Source of the DNA: Acidobacteriaceae bacterium
GTDB lineage: Bacteria > Acidobacteriota > Terriglobia > Terriglobales > Acidobacteriaceae
Assembly (NCBI GenBank): GCA_003165455.1
Contig: PLUJ01000331.1
Coordinates: 1-7,990 of the forward strand
Direction: 5' to 3'
DNA length: 7,990 bases
Positions within the stretch are counted from its first letter, which is position 1. Each line of letters starts with the position of its first letter. The notes beneath the pieces were generated by a model. That model did not search any database, had not been told where the DNA came from, and saw only the letters and a program-made list of their open reading frames with translations. The translations under genes were made by a program, and so were the position numbers. Below, one piece after another: positions 6,034 to 7,990 of this stretch.

Positions 6034-7101
6034 TCAGGCAGAGTGTTTCTCCGCGGACTTCTCAAATAATCCGTCGACGATCTGAATCATTTCGTTGTCG
6101 ACCACGCGGTTTTTCGAAATGGCCTCCAGCAAAGGGATGGAAACGATCTTGTTCGAGCGCAAAGCAGCCATGGATCCAAATTCGCCGCGATGGACCATGT
6201 CGATGGCTCCCAGTCCGTAGCGGGTTGCCAGCACGCGGTCGAAGGCGCTGGGAGTACCGCCGCGCTGGATGTGTCCAAGAACGACAGCGCGAGTCTCATA
6301 GTTTGTCCGCTTTTCGATCTCACGGGCGAGGATGTTGGCGATGCCGCCGAGTTTGACGTGGCCGAATTCGTCTTTGCCCATATCCTGAAGAACAGGGGCG
6401 CCCTGTCCCGGCTCGGCGGAGGAAAACTTCGCCCCTTCGGCCACAACGACGATGGAAAAATAAAGTCCGCGCTCATGGCGTTGACGAATCGAATCGGCGA
6501 CTTTGTCCACATCGAACGGTCGCTCCGGGATCAGAATTACGTCGGCGCCTCCGGCGATGCCGCTGTATAAAGCAATCCAGCCCGCATCCCGTCCCATGAC
6601 CTCCACCACCATGACGCGGTTGTGGGCTTCCGCCGTGGTATGAACGCGGTCGAGAGCTTCGCAAACAATATTGCAGGCGGTATCGAATCCAAAGGTGTAA
6701 TCGGTGCCACCCAAATCGTTGTCGATGGTTTTAGGGACGCCCACCACTTTGGCGCCGCGTTCGTGAAGTTTCTGCGCCACGGAAAGCGTATCGTCGCCGC
6801 CGATGGCTATCAGCGCTTCTATCTTGTTTTTCTCAAGGGCAGCCATGCAACGGTCGAGGCCATCCGGGTGCTTCGAAGGATTGGTCCTAGAGGTGCGAAG
6901 GATTGTGCCACCCCGAGGGAGAATGCCGCCCACCGCTTCAAGATCGAGCGGCATGCTTTTATCTTCAACCAAGCCACGCCAACCTTCCAGGAAGCCTACA
7001 AATTCGTCGCTGTATGTGAAAACGCCCTTGCGGACGACAGCGCGAATGACTGCGTTCAATCCAGGGCAATCACCACCGCCAGTTAGCATTCCAATCTTCA
7101 T
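6034..7101 (-). CDS. pfp: 6-phosphofructokinase, predicted pyrophosphate-dependent
   Basis: 355 residues from ATG 7101-7099, with AAGGGG at 7109-7114 at good spacing. It phosphorylates fructose 6-phosphate to fructose 1,6-bisphosphate in glycolysis. Seen in order: the phosphate-binding start MLTGGGDCPGLNAVIR (5-20), GGDDT (101-105), PKTIDND (123-129) with catalytic D127, MGRDAGW (169-175) with R171, AEGAKF (221-226) and LGHIQRGG (275-282). Established work on the family shows that ATP enzymes have Gly at position 104 and usually Gly (or Lys) at 124, whereas PPi enzymes have Asp104 and Lys124. This protein has Asp104 (codon 6792-6790) and Lys124 (codon 6732-6730), so PPi is the expected phosphoryl donor and the reaction would be reversible. 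TGGGDCPG and the 355-residue length place it near the actinomycete-like group rather than E. coli PfkA (about 320 residues). Cytoplasmic. It is first in a likely two-gene transcript with the GT-C protein. Confidence 0.92.
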   Translation of the reverse strand: MKIGMLTGGGDCPGLNAVIRAVVRKGVFTYSDEFVGFLEGWRGLVEDKSMPLDLEAVGGILPRGGTILRTSRTNPSKHPDGLDRCMAALEKNKIEALIAIGGDDTLSVAQKLHERGAKVVGVPKTIDNDLGGTDYTFGFDTACNIVCEALDRVHTTAEAHNRVMVVEVMGRDAGWIALYSGIAGGADVILIPERPFDVDKVADSIRQRHERGLYFSIVVVAEGAKFSSAEPGQGAPVLQDMGKDEFGHVKLGGIANILAREIEKRTNYETRAVVLGHIQRGGTPSAFDRVLATRYGLGAIDMVHRGEFGSMAALRSNKIVSIPLLEAISKNRVVDNEMIQIVDGLFEKSAEKHSA

Positions 7102-7252
7102 TGCGGAACCCCTTACGAATTCAGATGAAAAAATTCCTATAACGCGGCACGGGCTGCGTTTTCGCGTTGTGTTGCACCGCGGATCAGCAGTTGCCGGGAA
7201 GGACTAGATTATCATCAAAGCGGGCTCGATCAGGCGAAGGAGCTACCTCAAA
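7102..7252 (-). promoter_or_regulatory. Leader and probable promoter region of the phosphofructokinase gene
   Basis: This 151-bp non-coding stretch separates the small membrane gene from the phosphofructokinase gene. On the minus strand, possible -10 boxes are GATAAT (7213-7208) and TATAGG (7141-7136). Neither has a good -35 at standard spacing, so the promoter is not fixed. An inverted repeat, AACGCG at 7141-7146 and CGCGTT at 7163-7168, lies just upstream of TATAGG, and an alternative pairing AACGC/GCGTT (7141-7145 with 7156-7160) is nested in it. It could be an operator or leader hairpin. The ribosome site is AAGGGG at 7109-7114. No T-rich terminator was seen for the gene upstream. Confidence 0.4.
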
Positions 7253-7459
7253 TCAGCGAGCGCTGACTGCCAATCTGGCGAAAAGCAAAAGCGACAAACC
7301 GATCGCAATAAAACTGTTGGCGCGAATTCCTTTGTGGCTGGCCGGCCATGGGAACATGAGCGCTTCAAAGATCGGCATGAGTTTTTCAGGCCAAAATAAT
7401 CCGGCCACTCCGAAGGCGAGGCATAGTTGGACAATCAGGCAAAGTGCCAAGACATTCAT
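7253..7459 (-). CDS. Small two-helix membrane protein of unknown function
   Basis: 68 residues from ATG 7459-7457 to TGA 7255-7253. An upstream in-frame TTG at 7474 would add five residues; the ATG has only a weak GGAA about 10 nt before it. The protein is strongly hydrophobic: a first membrane helix at about 3-23 with FWPEKL at its end, a loop holding FPWPASHKGIRAN (36-48), and a second helix at about 49-65. The N-terminus has no charge and the loop carries basic residues (H42, K43, R46), so the loop is likely cytoplasmic with both ends outside. I do not recognise a named family. Composition and a clean two-helix layout make it look like a real gene rather than a chance frame. It stands alone between SulP and phosphofructokinase, with its own upstream region that carries a CRP-like palindrome. 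Confidence 0.6.
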   Translation of the reverse strand: MNVLALCLIVQLCLAFGVAGLFWPEKLMPIFEALMFPWPASHKGIRANSFIAIGLSLLLFARLAVSAR

Positions 7460-7486
7460 ATTATGAATTTCCAAGAAGGTGTCTTT

Positions 7487-7513
7487 GTATTAAACGCGAT
7501 TTAAAGCAGGCAA
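7487..7513 (-). promoter_or_regulatory. Tentative promoter of the small membrane gene
   Basis: On the minus strand TTGCCT (7513-7508) could be a -35 box and TAATAC (7492-7487) a -10 box, but the spacer is only 15 bp and the -10 matches the consensus at three positions. If used, transcription would start near 7480, about 20 nt before the ATG. The CRP-like palindrome would then be centred about 44 bp upstream of the start, near the -41.5 position of class II activation. Confidence 0.25.
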
Positions 7514-7517
7514 GAAA

Positions 7518-7531
7518 GTGACGGTCGTCAC
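7518..7531. promoter_or_regulatory. CRP/FNR-family-like operator palindrome
   Basis: GTGACGGTCGTCAC is a perfect 6-bp-arm inverted repeat with a 2-bp centre. With flanking bases it reads A-GTGA-N6-TCAC-A, matching nine of ten positions of the CRP core TGTGA-N6-TCACA. It lies in non-coding DNA between the SulP stop and the small membrane gene, centred about 65 bp before that gene's ATG, a normal place for an activator site. A GntR-type operator (GT...AC) is a possible alternative reading. Confidence 0.5.
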
Positions 7532-7544
7532 ATGCCTACCATTG

Positions 7545-7556
7545 AATCCGAGGATT
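7545..7556. repeat. Short palindrome AATCC-GA-GGATT
   Basis: A 5-bp-arm inverted repeat in the 162-bp gap between SulP and the small membrane gene, centred 26 bp from the CRP-like site. It could be a second operator half of the same control region or chance. The rest of this gap (7475-7636) shows no T-rich terminator for the SulP gene. Confidence 0.25.
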
Positions 7557-7636
7557 TCCCGAAGTAGGAGGGGAGCCACATTGGCGATGTTGTTGAGCGA
7601 AATCTGCTGCGCGAAGCTCTGTTGAGCCAAACCAGC

Positions 7637-7990
7637 TTAGCTCGTGATTCCTATAGCAGAGGCTTCCAATTGTTCGTGAACCTCAGCCGCTCGGCGAAGT
7701 GCGGACTGTACATTGTCGCAAATATTTTCCGCGCCTACGACTTCCTTGAATTCCGCCTGATGGATCAGGCTGGCGGGTTGCGCGCGCGCGCCGCAAACAA
7801 TCAAAACCCGGCCGCTGGCGTGCAACTCCCGGGCAACTTCTTCGATGGCGAATAGTCCGGTGCCGTCGAGCGCTGTCATATTACGCAGCCTCAGGACGAC
7901 CACCGGTGGCAGAGTATGAAGGTTCTCGGTAACCGCCGCAATTTTGTCGGTGGCGCCGAATAAGAATGGCCCGTGGATGCGGAATATGCG
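7637..7990 (-). CDS. SulP-family anion transporter, C-terminal STAS domain (5' end outside window)
   Basis: The frame is open from the window edge (7990) to TAA at 7639-7637, giving the last 117 residues. They form a STAS domain, the cytoplasmic C-terminal part of SulP/SLC26 transporters that move sulfate, bicarbonate and other anions. Visible are a first strand with RIHGPFLFGATDKI (4-17), a central strand VVVLRLRNM (30-38), the conserved loop and helix start MTALDGTGLFAIEE (38-51) with D42 and T44, and strand VLIVCGA (62-68). The acidic-hydroxyl pair in this loop corresponds to the phosphorylation loop of anti-sigma-antagonist STAS proteins. A GTG at 7903 could act as a start only for a truncated product; the in-frame residues before it match the first STAS strand, so the gene surely extends beyond the window. 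A stand-alone STAS protein cannot be fully excluded, but the sequence type is that of SulP. Confidence 0.85.
   Translation of the reverse strand, partial: RIFRIHGPFLFGATDKIAAVTENLHTLPPVVVLRLRNMTALDGTGLFAIEEVARELHASGRVLIVCGARAQPASLIHQAEFKEVVGAENICDNVQSALRRAAEVHEQLEASAIGITS

Noticed and set aside
6622..7086. Plus-strand reading frame of 154 codons opposite phosphofructokinase
   Set aside because: Antisense shadow of a highly conserved enzyme; no ribosome site or recognisable domain.
7770..7781. Alternating GC tract of 12 bases in the SulP gene
   Set aside because: It encodes ordinary Gly-Ala-Arg-Ala STAS residues; a simple dinucleotide run in a GC-rich gene is not evidence of a function such as Z-DNA.
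7622..7855. Plus-strand reading frame opposite the SulP STAS domain
   Set aside because: The minus-strand frame continues to the window edge with clear STAS motifs; the plus frame has none.

Overview
The window looks like ordinary chromosomal sequence from a moderately GC-rich, Gram-negative-type bacterium. The best guess is Acidobacteriota. This rests on the mixture of gene families: a VKOR/thioredoxin disulfide pair instead of DsbA/DsbB, large GT-C membrane glycosyltransferases, and a long 'TGGGDCPG'-type phosphofructokinase. That taxonomic call is inference; there is no rRNA or marker gene to settle it. I see no tRNA, rRNA, CRISPR array, transposase, integrase or phage gene. All long reading frames are intact except the two cut by the window edges.

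Left part, plus strand (1-4340). The 3' end of an acyl-CoA synthetase-like adenylating enzyme overlaps by 4 bp (GTGA) a diacylglycerol/sphingosine-type lipid kinase, so fatty-acid activation and lipid phosphorylation appear translationally coupled. After 37 bp holding an extended -10 promoter comes a tight run of four genes: a membrane-anchored thioredoxin-like protein (WCPHC), a VKOR-family quinone-linked disulfide oxidase that overlaps it, an esterase-D-type alpha/beta hydrolase, and a polytopic GT39-like protein. The first two together form a split version of the VKOR-Trx fusion known from other bacteria, and should introduce disulfides into exported proteins.

Middle and right part, minus strand (7990-4279). 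Read in the direction of transcription there are: the C-terminal STAS domain of a SulP anion transporter, a 68-residue two-helix membrane protein, a phosphofructokinase, and, 30 bp after it, a second unrelated GT-C-type membrane protein. The phosphofructokinase carries Asp104 and Lys124 (GGDD/PKTIDND), the signature of pyrophosphate-dependent enzymes. The two GT-C genes converge and their 3' coding ends overlap by 62 bp, leaving no space for an ordinary terminator.

Non-coding DNA is scarce. The informative pieces are a CRP/FNR-family-like palindrome (GTGA-N6-TCAC) upstream of the small membrane gene, the 151-bp leader of the phosphofructokinase gene, and a strong 9-bp-arm inverted repeat inside the start of the VKOR gene. 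I found no convincing new multi-gene system. The most useful observations are the predicted PPi-dependence of the phosphofructokinase, the split Trx/VKOR pair in an envelope-type operon, the convergent overlap and the CRP-like operator.
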